Shown piece by piece: positions 24,480 to 33,975 of a stretch of 34,354 nt of DNA. A model generated the notes under the pieces. It had not been told where the DNA came from. It saw only the letters and a list, made by a program, of their open reading frames with translations, and did not search any database. Both the position numbers and the translations under genes were made by a program. The DNA lies in NCBI GenBank assembly GCA_902800325.1, contig CADCDW010000019.1, positions 23,291 to 57,644 on the forward strand, written 5' to 3'. The DNA is from an uncultured Lachnospiraceae bacterium (GTDB lineage Bacteria > Bacillota > Clostridia > Lachnospirales > Lachnospiraceae). Position 1 is the stretch's first letter. Every line of letters begins with the position of its first letter.

Positions 24480-25200
24480 TATATTAAATTCCTTATTATT
24501 TATATAAATAATTATCCACCATTTTTTTATAAAAATATAACTTTTTTAATTAAATTTACATAACTTTTTCCACAAAATGTGTAAAACCTGTGGATAACTT
24601 ACTAATTTTATGTTTATTTTTTATTTTTTTAAGTAAATAAGACACTTTTCAAAATGTGTATAACTGTGAGTTAATAAATTTTTACTTTACATAAATTATT
24701 TATTTATTGATTTATTAATGAAAAATGTAAAAAACTAATTTTACTAATTGTCTCTTTTATGACAGGCGTAATATTTGTAATTTATTAATCTTTTGAATAT
24801 TAATTTGTTAAATATAATCTGTTAATTATTAATCTTTTAATTTTTCTATTAATGCTTTAAACGATAATTATGCATTTCTTTTACCGTAGAAATGCGTGAA
24901 CAATAATCAACACCTTATACTCCTGTTTACACATATATTTTTTATTATATTTCTTGATTATTCTTCCAATTTATAGTATTATATTTGATAGGTGTGCGAG
25001 TGGGTTTGAAAGGAAAAATTATCAACAATAATTAACATTAAATTTATTGAAAAACAACATTTTTTTAACAATCTTAAAGTTAGATTTTACCTAACGTTAA
25101 GGGACTTATATACAAATCCACAATCATTAATATTAAGTATACTGATTTATTATATATATTTATATATAAAGCGCGTCCACGAAGGGAGTTTATTTTTATT
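24480..25200. other. oriC region (DnaA boxes, AT-rich unwinding tract), no dnaA
   Basis: DnaA-box candidates: TTATCCACC (24512-24520), TTTTCCACA (24566-24574), perfect TGTGGATAA (24589-24597), perfect-consensus TGTGTATAA (24655-24663) and TTATCAACA (25019-25027). The tract 24600-24880 is almost pure A/T and suits an unwinding element. The position between divergent rpmH and dnaN is the classic Firmicutes origin. No dnaA gene or fragment is readable in any frame here. A GTTAGATTTTACCTAAC palindrome lies at about 25079-25095. Confidence 0.82.
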
Positions 25201-26316
25201 ATGAAAATCAAATGTTCAAAGTCAAATCTTTTATCTGCTTTAAATATCGTTTCAAAAGCAGTTTCAACCAAGACTACAATGCCTATACTTGAATGTATAT
25301 TAATTGAAGTATATGCAGATAAAATTAAGCTTACGGCAAATGACCTGGAGTTAGGTATAGAGACTATACTTAAAGGTGATGTTGTTGAAATGGGAAGAAT
25401 AGCTATAGAAGCTAAAATTTTCACTGACATTATAAGAAAACTTCCTGATAGTGAAGTATTTATAGAATCAACTGAAGATTATAAAACTATCATAAGATGT
25501 GAAAAGTCAAAATTCAGTATTCCTTCCAAGTCAGGTGATGATTTTACGGAGCTTCCGGAGATAGAAAAAGGTAAGGGTATTAATATTTCACAGTTCACTT
25601 TAAAAGAAATAATCAGACAGACTATTTTTTCAATCTCAGATAATGAAAATAATAAGCTTATGACAGGTGAATTATTTGAAGTAAAAGATGGTAAACTTAC
25701 TGTAGTATCTCTTGATGGTCATAGAATTTCTATGAGAAATGTTGAAATTGATTCCAATATAGAGGATACAAAAGTAGTTGTTCCGGGAAAGACACTGAGC
25801 GATCTTTCAAAGATAATTGATGGTGGAGTAGATGATATGGTTAATATCTATTTCTCGGACAGACATATTTTATTTGAATTTGAAGATACGCTTGTTGTAT
25901 CACGTCTTATAGAAGGTGAGTATTTTAAGATTGTTCAGATGCTTTCTATGGATCATAAGATTAAGATTAATGTTAATAATAAGGAGTTTTTAAATTGTAT
26001 AGACAGAGCTTCTCTTCTTATCAAAGAATCAGATAAGAAACCTATAGTTATGAGTATCAAGAATGATAATGTTATGTATCTTAAGGTTGATACCCTTATG
26101 GGTTCCATGAATGAAGAAATAGAAATAGCTAAAGAAGGTGATGAATTAATCATCGGCTTTAATCCAAGATTTTTAATGGATGTTTTAAGGGTTATTGATG
26201 ATGAGGATATTACAGTTTATATGAGAGATTCCAAGTCACCGTGTATTATAAAAAATGATGCAGAGGATTATATATACGTAATTTTACCTGTAAATATAAA
26301 TGCTGACGCTTATTAA
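25201..26316 (+). CDS. dnaN: DNA polymerase III beta sliding clamp
   Basis: A 371-residue clamp of normal length with the three repeated clamp domains (about 1-125, 128-245, 246-371). Recognisable segments are KSNLLSALNIVSKAVSTKTTMPILECILIEV, TVVSLDGHRISMRN and the C-terminal YVILPVNINADAY close. It holds the replicative polymerase on DNA. GGGAG lies about ten bases upstream of the ATG. It is the first gene of the rightward dnaN-yaaA-recF-gyrB-gyrA series, a place normally taken by dnaA. Confidence 0.97.
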   Translation: MKIKCSKSNLLSALNIVSKAVSTKTTMPILECILIEVYADKIKLTANDLELGIETILKGDVVEMGRIAIEAKIFTDIIRKLPDSEVFIESTEDYKTIIRCEKSKFSIPSKSGDDFTELPEIEKGKGINISQFTLKEIIRQTIFSISDNENNKLMTGELFEVKDGKLTVVSLDGHRISMRNVEIDSNIEDTKVVVPGKTLSDLSKIIDGGVDDMVNIYFSDRHILFEFEDTLVVSRLIEGEYFKIVQMLSMDHKIKINVNNKEFLNCIDRASLLIKESDKKPIVMSIKNDNVMYLKVDTLMGSMNEEIEIAKEGDELIIGFNPRFLMDVLRVIDDEDITVYMRDSKSPCIIKNDAEDYIYVILPVNINADAY

Positions 26317-26383
26317 GATTAATTATTTATGATTATCTCTTTGATTTGAAAAGTTTTTAAATCATGGAAAGGATATTGTCAGG

Positions 26384-26602
26384 ATGAATCATATTTTAAA
26401 ATTAAGAGATGGTGAAGAATTCATAAAGCTTGGACAGGCTTTAAAAGCAACAGGAATTGCAGACTCAGGTATAGATGCAAAGGAGATTATAATACAAGGT
26501 CTTGTTCTTGTGGATGGAGAAGTTGAAACCAGAAGAGGAAGAAAGCTTTATGATGGAATGGAAGTATGCTATGACGATGAAGTTATAAGCATACAAAAAT
26601 AG
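26384..26602 (+). CDS. yaaA: S4-domain RNA-binding protein (YaaA/RlbA type)
   Basis: A 72-residue S4-like RNA-binding protein: FIKLGQALKATGIADSGIDAKEIIIQGLVLVDGEVETRRGRKLYDGMEV is the family pattern. It is found between dnaN and recF in many Firmicutes, and in Bacillus subtilis this gene is yaaA. It probably binds rRNA or ribosomal subunits. It lies 67 bp after dnaN and 18 bp before recF. Confidence 0.93.
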   Translation: MNHILKLRDGEEFIKLGQALKATGIADSGIDAKEIIIQGLVLVDGEVETRRGRKLYDGMEVCYDDEVISIQK

Positions 26603-26620
26603 TTTGGAAAGTGAATTATA

Positions 26621-27697
26621 ATGTTTATTGAAAATCTTGCATTAAATAATTATCGTAACTATGATAATGCAGATATTACATTTTCTGATGGGATAAATAT
26701 CTTGTACGGAGATAATGCCCAGGGGAAAACAAATATTCTTGAAGCTGTTTATATGACTGCTACAACAAAGTCTCACAGGGGCAGCAAGGATAGAGAAATT
26801 ATAGAATTTGGAAAAGATGAGAGTCATATAAAGACTGAAATTAAAAAAAATAATATAAGTCACAGGATAGACATTCATCTGAAAAAGAGTAAAAGTAAAG
26901 GCATAGCCATAGATATGATACCTATAAAGAGGTCGGCAGACCTTTTTGGTATGATTAATATTATATTTTTTTCACCGGAGGATTTATCTATTATAAAAAA
27001 TGGTCCTTCGGAGAGAAGAAGATTTATGGACATGGAACTTTGCCAGCTAAACAGGATTTATTACAATAATTTATCCACATACAATAAGATTTTAAATCAG
27101 AGGAATAATCAGCTTAAAGATGATTTATATGGAAAAAATCAGGATATTCTTGATGTATGGGACAGTCAGCTTATAGATTATGGTTCAAAAATCATAAAAG
27201 AAAGAAATAATTTTATTGAAATGATCAATGAAATTATAGAAGATATACATGGACATCTTACTCATGGTAAAGAAAGGCTAAAACTTATATATGATAAAAA
27301 TGTTTCAGAAGAAGGATTTGCCATGGAGCTTTGCAATAAAAGAAGCATAGATGTCAGGATGATGAATACATCAGTGGGACCTCACAGGGATGATATTATA
27401 TTTATGATAAATGATATAGATGTCAGAAAATTCGGTTCCCAGGGGCAGCAAAGGACAGTGGCTCTTTCACTTAAGCTTGCAGAAATTGAATTTGTTAAAA
27501 GAATAATAAATGATAATCCTATTCTTTTACTTGATGATGTAATGTCAGAACTTGATTCAAAAAGAAGAGATGCACTTTTATCTTCCATAAGCAGTATACA
27601 AACTATTATAACCTGCACAGGCTATGATGATTTTATAAAGGAAAGGCTCAGTATAGATAAGATTTATAAGATTGAGCAGGGAAAGATTATAGTATAA
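26621..27697 (+). CDS. recF: DNA replication and repair protein RecF
   Basis: A 358-residue SMC-like ATPase of normal length. Walker A is GDNAQGKTN (residues 30-38), the ABC signature is GSQGQQRT and Walker B is ILLLDDVMSELD. RecF helps load RecA at gaps during recombinational repair. GGAAAG precedes the ATG. It belongs to the dnaN series and is followed by gyrB 62 bp downstream. Confidence 0.96.
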   Translation: MFIENLALNNYRNYDNADITFSDGINILYGDNAQGKTNILEAVYMTATTKSHRGSKDREIIEFGKDESHIKTEIKKNNISHRIDIHLKKSKSKGIAIDMIPIKRSADLFGMINIIFFSPEDLSIIKNGPSERRRFMDMELCQLNRIYYNNLSTYNKILNQRNNQLKDDLYGKNQDILDVWDSQLIDYGSKIIKERNNFIEMINEIIEDIHGHLTHGKERLKLIYDKNVSEEGFAMELCNKRSIDVRMMNTSVGPHRDDIIFMINDIDVRKFGSQGQQRTVALSLKLAEIEFVKRIINDNPILLLDDVMSELDSKRRDALLSSISSIQTIITCTGYDDFIKERLSIDKIYKIEQGKIIV

Positions 27698-27759
27698 GTT
27701 TCTAATAAACTTATGCAATGCCATATATTAAAAGGCATATGATTTGTAAGGAGGACACT

Positions 27760-29682
27760 ATGAGTAACAAAAATGAAACTAACTACGGTGCAGACCAAAT
27801 CCAGATTTTGGAAGGTTTGGAAGCAGTTAGAAAAAGACCCGGTATGTATATAGGAAGTACATCTACAAGAGGTTTACACCATCTTGTTTATGAGATTGTT
27901 GATAATGCTGTAGATGAAGCACTTGCAGGTTATTGTACTGAAATTAATGTTTCTATCAATGAAGATAATACAATAACAGTTGTAGACAACGGTAGAGGTA
28001 TTCCTACAGGTATACATGAAAAAGCAGGCATACCTGCGGTTGAAGTTGTATTTACCATACTTCATGCCGGTGGTAAATTTGGCGGTGGCGGATACAAGGT
28101 TTCAGGTGGACTTCATGGTGTTGGCGCATCGGTTGTTAATGCGCTTTCTAACTGGCTTGAAGTTGAAGTATCACGTGACGGTAAGATTTACAAACAACGT
28201 TACGAAAGAGGTCATGTAATATATAAACTTAAAGAAGTTGGAAAAACGGATAAAACCGGTACAAAGGTAACATTTGAACCTGATGATACAATATTTGATG
28301 ATGTAGTATTTGAATATGATATACTTAAAACCCGTCTTCGTGAGATGGCATTTCTTACCAAGGGACTTAAGATTACTCTTGAGGATAAGAGGGAAGGTCA
28401 GGAAAAGAAGGGTGAATTTCATTATGAAGGTGGTATAAAGGAATTTGTAGAATACCTTAACAGACATAAGACCGTGCTTTACGATAAGGTTATTTATTGT
28501 GAAGGTCAGAAGGATGATATATATGTTGAAGTAGCATTGCAGCATAATGATTCCTACAATGAAGCCACATACAGCTTTGTAAATAACATAACAACTCCGG
28601 AAGGAGGTATGCACCTTACAGGATTTAGAAGTGCTATAACAAAGGTATTTAATGATTATGCAAGAACCAACAAGATTCTTAAGGATAAGGAAGAAAACCT
28701 TTCAGGTGATGACTTAAGAGAAGGTTTAACTGCTATAGTAAGTATAAAGATTCCTGAACCTCAGTTTGAAGGTCAGACCAAGCAGAAACTTGGTAATGCA
28801 GAGGCAAGAACTGCGGTCGAAGGTATAGTTTCGGAAAAGCTTACTTATTTCCTTGAGCAAAATCCTCAGATTGCAAAGGCTATAGTTGGTAAAGCGGTTC
28901 TCGCTCAAAGAGCCAGAATGGCAGCCAGAAAAGCAAGAGATGTAGCCAGAAAATCATCTCTTGAAAGCAGTATGGCTTTACCGGGTAAGCTTGCGGACTG
29001 TTCGGATAAGGATCCTAAAAACTGCGAAATATATATAGTTGAGGGAGATTCTGCAGGTGGTTCGGCCAAGACTGCAAGATCAAGAGCTACTCAGGCTATA
29101 CTTCCTCTTAGAGGTAAGATTCTTAATGTAGAAAAAGCAAGAATAGACAGAATCCTTGGCAATGAAGAGATAAAGGCTATGATTACAGCCTTTGGTACAG
29201 GTATTAAAGAAAACTTCAATATAGAAAAATTAAGATATAACAAGATAATTATTATGACAGATGCCGATGTAGACGGAGCTCATATCGCAACTCTTATGCT
29301 TACGTTCTTCTACAGATTTATGCCTGATCTTATAAGACAGGGACATGTGTATCTTGCACAACCACCTCTTTATAAGCTTGAGAAAAATAAGAAGACATGG
29401 TATGCATACAGCGACGATGAGCTTGCAAAGATACTTGATGAGGTCGGACGCGATAACAATAATAAGATTCAGCGTTATAAAGGTCTTGGTGAGATGGATG
29501 CGGAGCAGTTATGGGATACAACCATGGATCCTGAAAAGAGAATTCTTCTCCGCGTATCTATAGATGATGACAATGAGTCAGAGCTTGATGTAACATTTGA
29601 CACACTCATGGGTGAAAGAGTGGAACCTAGACGTGAATTTATTGAGACAAATGCGAAATTCGTAAAGAATCTCGACATCTGA
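27760..29682 (+). CDS. gyrB: DNA gyrase subunit B
   Basis: A 640-residue GyrB, the short Gram-positive form. The GHKL ATPase domain shows [42 protein letters not shown] and [15 protein letters not shown]. The TOPRIM domain shows [10 protein letters not shown] and [10 protein letters not shown]; the C-terminal [21 protein letters not shown] is intact. The ATG at 27760 follows AGGAGG; an in-frame ATG at 27718 has no ribosome site. It pairs with GyrA to introduce negative supercoils. Confidence 0.98.
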   Translation: MSNKNETNYGADQIQILEGLEAVRKRPGMYIGSTSTRGLHHLVYEIVDNAVDEALAGYCTEINVSINEDNTITVVDNGRGIPTGIHEKAGIPAVEVVFTILHAGGKFGGGGYKVSGGLHGVGASVVNALSNWLEVEVSRDGKIYKQRYERGHVIYKLKEVGKTDKTGTKVTFEPDDTIFDDVVFEYDILKTRLREMAFLTKGLKITLEDKREGQEKKGEFHYEGGIKEFVEYLNRHKTVLYDKVIYCEGQKDDIYVEVALQHNDSYNEATYSFVNNITTPEGGMHLTGFRSAITKVFNDYARTNKILKDKEENLSGDDLREGLTAIVSIKIPEPQFEGQTKQKLGNAEARTAVEGIVSEKLTYFLEQNPQIAKAIVGKAVLAQRARMAARKARDVARKSSLESSMALPGKLADCSDKDPKNCEIYIVEGDSAGGSAKTARSRATQAILPLRGKILNVEKARIDRILGNEEIKAMITAFGTGIKENFNIEKLRYNKIIIMTDADVDGAHIATLMLTFFYRFMPDLIRQGHVYLAQPPLYKLEKNKKTWYAYSDDELAKILDEVGRDNNNKIQRYKGLGEMDAEQLWDTTMDPEKRILLRVSIDDDNESELDVTFDTLMGERVEPRREFIETNAKFVKNLDI

Positions 29683-29698
29683 TGGAGGTAAGGTTTAA

Positions 29699-32290
29699 AT
29701 GGATGAGAATACAATTTTTGATAAAGTCCAGGAAGTAGATTTGAAGAAAACAATGGAAAACTCATACATTGATTATGCGATGAGTGTTATCGCTGCCAGA
29801 GCTTTGCCGGATGTAAGAGATGGTCTTAAGCCTGTACAGAGAAGAATTCTTCATTCTATGGTTGAACTTAGTAATACGCCGGATAAGCCGCACAGAAAAT
29901 GTGCCCGTATCGTCGGTGATACAATGGGTAAATATCACCCTCATGGTGACAGTTCCATATATGAAGCATTGGTTAAGCTTGCTCAGGAATGGAATACAAG
30001 ATATCCTCTTGTAGACGGTCACGGAAATTTTGGTTCTGTCGATGGAGACGGAGCTGCCGCAATGAGATATACGGAAGCAAGACTTTCCAGGATTTCTCTT
30101 GAAATGGTAGCAGATATCAACAAGGATACTGTTGATTTTGTGCCAAATTTTGATGAAACAGAAAAAGAACCTGTGGTACTTCCAAGCCGTTATCCTAACC
30201 TTCTGGTAAACGGCACATCAGGTATAGCAGTAGGTATGGCTACAAACATACCGCCACATAATTTAAGAGAAATTGTCAATGCCGTTGTTAAGATAATTGA
30301 TAACAGGGTATTGGAAGACAGAGAAACTGAGATAGATGAAATCTTAGATATAGTTAAAGGTCCGGATTTTCCGACGGGTGCACAGATACTTGGTACTTCA
30401 GGTATAGATGAAGCTTATAGAACAGGTAGAGGTAAAATTAAGGTAAGAGCTATATCCGAGATAGAACCTATGGCCAACGGAAAGCAGCGTATAGTAGTGA
30501 CAGAGCTTCCTTATATGGTCAATAAAGCCAAGCTCATTCAAAAGATAGCTGAGCTTGTTAAGGAAAAGAAGATAGACGGTATAACAGACCTTCGTGATGA
30601 ATCCTCACGTGAAGGTATGAGAATAGTTATCGAACTTAGAAAAGACTGTAATGCCAATATCATACTTAATCAGTTATATAAACATACTCAGATGCAGGAT
30701 ACATTTGGTGTAATCATGCTTGCTCTTGTAGATCAGGAGCCAAAGATACTCAATCTCCTTGATATGCTTGGATATTATCTTAAGCATCAGGAAGATGTAG
30801 TAACCAGAAGAACTAAGTTTGATCTGGACAAGGCAGAAAGACGTGCCCATATAGTTGAGGGCTTACTTATCGCACTTGACAATATCGACGAAGTAATAAA
30901 GATAATAAGAGGATCAAAAGCAGTAGCAGATGCTAAGCTTGCTCTTATGGAAAAATTCGGACTTACCGAGATTCAGGCAGAAGAAATCGTAAATATGCGA
31001 CTTCGTGCTCTTACCGGTTTGGAAAGAGAAAAGCTTGAAAATGAGTTTAAGGAGCTTATGGCTAAAATTGCAGAATTGCGTGCAATCCTTGCAGATGAGA
31101 AGAAGTTGCTTGGAGTTATCAAGGAAGAAATACTTATACTTGCTACAAAGTATGGCGATGACAGAAGAACTTCAATAGGTATAGATATGGATGATGATCT
31201 TACAGTAGAGGATCTCATCAAGAAGGAAAATGTAGTTATTGCCATGACTAAGCTTGGTTATATCAAGAGAATGACAGTCAATAACTTCAAGAGTCAAAAC
31301 CGAGGAGGTAAGGGTATAAAGGGTATGCAGACAATTGAAGATGACTTTATCGAAGATCTCTTCATGACCACAACCCATCACTATATTATGTTCTTTACCA
31401 ATATGGGTAAGGTATACAGACTTAAGGCATATGAGATACCTGAAGCAAGCAGAACTGCCAGGGGTACTGCAATTGTAAACCTACTTCAGCTTATGCCTGA
31501 TGAAAAGGTTACAGCAGTAATTCCTATCCTTAAGTATAGAGAAGACAGATACTTATTTATGTGTACTAAAAATGGTATCGTCAAGAAGACAAAGATTACA
31601 GAATATGCAAATGTAAGAAAATCAGGACTTGCAGCCATAACCTTAAAGGAAGGCGATGAGCTTATCGAGGTTAAGGCAACTGACAACAGAAAAGATATCC
31701 TTCTTGTAACTAAGCATGGTATGTGTATCAGATTTAATGAATCTGATGTAAGAAGTACAGGCAGAACATCTATGGGTGTTATCGGTATGAATGTAAATGA
31801 TGGAGATGAAATCATTGGCATGCAGCTTGATACCCAGGGTGAAGCTCTTCTTATCGTATCAGAAAATGGACTTGGTAAGCGTACACCTATCGAAGAATTT
31901 ACTCCACAGAGACGTGGTGGAAAGGGTGTTAAGTGCTATAAGATTAATGACCGTTCAGGTGAAGTAATCGGATTTAAGGCGGTAAATGATGACAATGAAA
32001 TCATGTTGATAACTAACCAGGGAATTGTTATTAGAATTCTTTGTAAAGATATCTCCAAGCTTGGAAGAATCACAACCGGCGTTAAGCTTATCAATATGGA
32101 TATCGAGCATGATGTCACTGTTGCAAGTATTGCCAAGGTTAGACAGAAGTCAGCAGAAGAATCCGAATCTTTAGATCAGTCTCTTGAAGCTCTCGAAAAA
32201 GAGATGAATGATAATGACAATGCAGAGGGAGCACCTGAGATTGAAACAGATGAGTCAGATGATACAAGCGATGGCTCTGATAATAAGTAA
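29699..32290 (+). CDS. gyrA: DNA gyrase subunit A
   Basis: An 863-residue GyrA. The catalytic tyrosine is Y124 (AAMRYTEARLS). The quinolone-determining region reads HPHGDSSIYEAL, with Ser at position 85 (E. coli S83) and Glu at 89 (E. coli D87), i.e. no common resistance change. The C-terminal domain contains QRRGGKG, the GyrA box needed for DNA wrapping, and a related QNRGGKG. The last ~45 residues are an acidic tail (ESLDQSLEALEKEMNDNDN...). GGAGG precedes the ATG, 16 bp after gyrB. Confidence 0.98.
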   Translation: MDENTIFDKVQEVDLKKTMENSYIDYAMSVIAARALPDVRDGLKPVQRRILHSMVELSNTPDKPHRKCARIVGDTMGKYHPHGDSSIYEALVKLAQEWNTRYPLVDGHGNFGSVDGDGAAAMRYTEARLSRISLEMVADINKDTVDFVPNFDETEKEPVVLPSRYPNLLVNGTSGIAVGMATNIPPHNLREIVNAVVKIIDNRVLEDRETEIDEILDIVKGPDFPTGAQILGTSGIDEAYRTGRGKIKVRAISEIEPMANGKQRIVVTELPYMVNKAKLIQKIAELVKEKKIDGITDLRDESSREGMRIVIELRKDCNANIILNQLYKHTQMQDTFGVIMLALVDQEPKILNLLDMLGYYLKHQEDVVTRRTKFDLDKAERRAHIVEGLLIALDNIDEVIKIIRGSKAVADAKLALMEKFGLTEIQAEEIVNMRLRALTGLEREKLENEFKELMAKIAELRAILADEKKLLGVIKEEILILATKYGDDRRTSIGIDMDDDLTVEDLIKKENVVIAMTKLGYIKRMTVNNFKSQNRGGKGIKGMQTIEDDFIEDLFMTTTHHYIMFFTNMGKVYRLKAYEIPEASRTARGTAIVNLLQLMPDEKVTAVIPILKYREDRYLFMCTKNGIVKKTKITEYANVRKSGLAAITLKEGDELIEVKATDNRKDILLVTKHGMCIRFNESDVRSTGRTSMGVIGMNVNDGDEIIGMQLDTQGEALLIVSENGLGKRTPIEEFTPQRRGGKGVKCYKINDRSGEVIGFKAVNDDNEIMLITNQGIVIRILCKDISKLGRITTGVKLINMDIEHDVTVASIAKVRQKSAEESESLDQSLEALEKEMNDNDNAEGAPEIETDESDDTSDGSDNK

Positions 32291-32303
32291 TTTTTAACAA
32301 GTT

Positions 32304-32354
32304 CCGGGAATAGGTTAGTATAGAATTATTTTCTGTACTAACTTTTCCGGTTTT
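32304..32354 (+). terminator. Hairpin after gyrA, probable terminator
   Basis: CCGG-GAA-GTTAGTA pairs with TACTAAC-TTTTCCGG through a long interrupted stem, followed by TTTTAG. The T run is short, so readthrough to the small gene at 32396 is possible. Confidence 0.6.
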
Positions 32355-32395
32355 AGATGAAGCTTATATTTTAAGCTAATGAGAGGTGAATTTAT

Positions 32396-32599
32396 ATGGG
32401 AGATTCTATAAAAGAAGGTCTTGAAGGTTTAAGTAAAATCGAAAGCTTTTCAGATCACTTATACATAGCAATATACTGGGTAGGAGTTATATTTATAATT
32501 CTTTTCGTTGCCTATTTATTTGCAGCCGTAAACTGTTACATAAACAGAAAGCGTAGAGGCGTATCAAGTGCTGACAACGATGACTTCCTTGATGATTAG
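32396..32599 (+). CDS. Small single-span membrane protein
   Basis: A 67-residue protein with a polar N-terminus (MGDSIKEGLEGLSKIESFSD), one membrane helix (residues ~24-48, YIAIYWVGVIFIILFVAYLFAA), a basic patch (NRKRRG) and an acidic end (DNDDFLDD). A GAGAGGTG ribosome site precedes the ATG. No family is recognised. Its TAG stop codon overlaps the first bases of the repeat arm at 32597, whose relatives begin CTAGTGCA, so the element appears to supply the stop. Positive-inside charge suggests the C-terminus is cytoplasmic. Confidence 0.7.
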   Translation: MGDSIKEGLEGLSKIESFSDHLYIAIYWVGVIFIILFVAYLFAAVNCYINRKRRGVSSADNDDFLDD

Positions 32600-32757
32600 T
32601 GCATTCGTTTTCAAATACTTCGACTATTAACGCTGCATAAATTGTATTATTCTAATGCAAACCAATTCTAAAATACCAATTTTAAAATAAGAATAAGGAT
32701 ATGCTTTTGTATAAATGCAAGCATATCCTTATTCTTTTTTTTCTTGTAATAGTCCTT
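32597..32757. repeat. Left half of a palindromic element (arm, shared core, hairpin)
   Basis: From 32597 the sequence follows the outer arm of the 18314-18480 palindrome (TAGTGCATTCGTTTTCAAAT, then CTTCGACTATTAACG). From 32636 to 32673 it matches the minus strand of giant hairpin 2 (21576-21539) with one change, and is followed by the loop-sharing hairpin. No complementary right arm is found immediately downstream, where the Fic block begins. Confidence 0.85.
32689..32742 (+). terminator. Perfect 18 bp hairpin plus T run, conserved loop TTGTATAAATGC
   Basis: Stem 32689-32706 with 32719-32736, loop 12 nt, then six Ts beyond a T-rich stem end. It is a textbook intrinsic terminator for the gyrA/small-protein transcript and faces the convergent fic gene. 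Confidence 0.9.
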
Positions 32758-32782
32758 CCTTTCCCTTATAATATCCTGTATA

Positions 32783-32815
32783 TTAAGGGAAAGCTGTTCT
32801 TCTTAAGGGAAAGCT
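32783..32815. repeat. Direct repeat TTAAGGGAAAGCT, two copies, at the fic 3' end
   Basis: Copies at 32783-32795 and 32803-32815, 20 bp apart. Each contains TTAAGG, the half-site also seen in the fic promoter. The second copy overlaps the fic stop codon. Confidence 0.8.
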
Positions 32816-33860
32816 ACTTTATTCTGTAATAGCAGATGTTTTTACCACTGCCCTCCCGTTTCAGTTCGCCGGAAGCCACAAGTTTGCGCAGCGCGCCCTC
32901 AACGGAACTGATGCTGAGAGACGGACAAAGTTCGCGGATGTCCTGCTTGGTAAATCTCCCAATCTTGTTCTGTGTGGCAAGTCTCACCGTATCAAGAGCA
33001 GAGCGTTTAGTCTCCACAAGGGAGAAACGATCTTCAAAATCCTTATATGCCGCAAGAATCGTCCCCAGCAGATATTTGATAAACGGAACAGGATCATCTA
33101 CTCCCTCATGCCAGCCATCCTGTGATGCAGACAGCGCATCATAATACAAATCCTTGTTCTTTGCGATTTTTGCTTCCAGCGATATATATTTCCCGACATA
33201 GAATCCGCTTCTGTATAGAAGGAGCGTTGTCAGCAGTCTGCTCATACGCCCGTTTCCGTCATTGAACGGATGGATGCAGAGAAAATCGTGAATGAAAACG
33301 GGTATCGCAATCAGCGGCTCAAGCTCCAGATTTCCTATAACCCGGTTGTATTCCTCGCACAGTCTGTCCAGCGCATCCGGCGTTTCATATGGTGCAAGCG
33401 GAGTAAAGAGCGTTTGAGTATGCCCATCCGGATATGTCGCACTGATATAGTTCTGCACCGTCTTTGTCCTGCCTGCCAGAGGATTGTTCATGTGGCTGTA
33501 TAGGATTTTATGCAGCTGCAGGATATAGTTTTGCGTAATCGGAATCGCATCAAAGCTCTCATGAATAATTCCAAGCACATCTCTATAACCGGCGATTTCC
33601 TGTTCATCACGGTTTTTCGGTGTTGTTTTCTCCTCGACAAGCTGTCTGATGCGTGTGTTCGTGGTGACAATCCCTTCGATGGCATTTGAAGCCTCCGTAC
33701 TCTGCACCTTGGCTATATCCACCAGCTTTTCAAGTTCCTCCGGTCTCTGCTTCAGATACATTTCCTGTTTTCCGGCCTCTTTGTATATGGCAGCAATAAG
33801 CCCCAGCAGATCGGAGTCCCACTTTTTATCCCTAATCAATGAGTAGTTGAACTCTCTCAT
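32814..33860 (-). CDS. Fic-domain protein with C-terminal winged helix
   Basis: A 348-residue Fic protein. The catalytic motif HPFNDGNGR is complete at residues 197-205 (H197 base, N203/G204/R205 phosphate loop), so AMPylation of a target hydroxyl is expected. An N-terminal inhibitory motif SNAIEG fits (S/T)xxxE(G/N) at residues 58-63, making this a self-inhibited class II Fic. Residues ~295-348 form a winged helix (GRFTKQDIRELCPSLSISSVEGALRKLVASGELKREGSG). The start is the ATG at 33858-33860 with GGGAGG seven bases upstream. Codons are richer in G and C than the neighbours (CCG, GCG, CTG), suggesting transfer. The target is unknown. Confidence 0.93.
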   Translation of the reverse strand: MREFNYSLIRDKKWDSDLLGLIAAIYKEAGKQEMYLKQRPEELEKLVDIAKVQSTEASNAIEGIVTTNTRIRQLVEEKTTPKNRDEQEIAGYRDVLGIIHESFDAIPITQNYILQLHKILYSHMNNPLAGRTKTVQNYISATYPDGHTQTLFTPLAPYETPDALDRLCEEYNRVIGNLELEPLIAIPVFIHDFLCIHPFNDGNGRMSRLLTTLLLYRSGFYVGKYISLEAKIAKNKDLYYDALSASQDGWHEGVDDPVPFIKYLLGTILAAYKDFEDRFSLVETKRSALDTVRLATQNKIGRFTKQDIRELCPSLSISSVEGALRKLVASGELKREGSGKNICYYRIK

Positions 33861-33882
33861 TACCTTACCTCCCATCATATTC

Positions 33883-33960
33883 CCTTAAATATTAGCATAT
33901 TTTAAGGTAAATATCAAGTTGTTGAGGGAATTTCCCCTTAATATTGTCTCCTTTTTAAGG
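33883..33960 (-). promoter_or_regulatory. fic promoter with two CCTTAA-N13-TTAAGG operators
   Basis: On the minus strand TTGATA (33917-33912), a 17 bp spacer and TAATAT (33894-33889) form a promoter. Two inverted half-site pairs with identical 13 bp gaps, 33883-33907 and 33936-33960, lie over and just upstream of it; the first covers the spacer and the -10. This fits a dimeric repressor, most simply the Fic protein's own winged helix. Confidence 0.8.
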
Positions 33961-33975
33961 TTAAATATACAGAGG

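Noticed and set aside
24365-25200. Degenerate or fragmented dnaA in the origin gap
   Set aside because: No frame shows Walker A, Walker B or the DnaA domain IV signature; all frames are closed by frequent stops.
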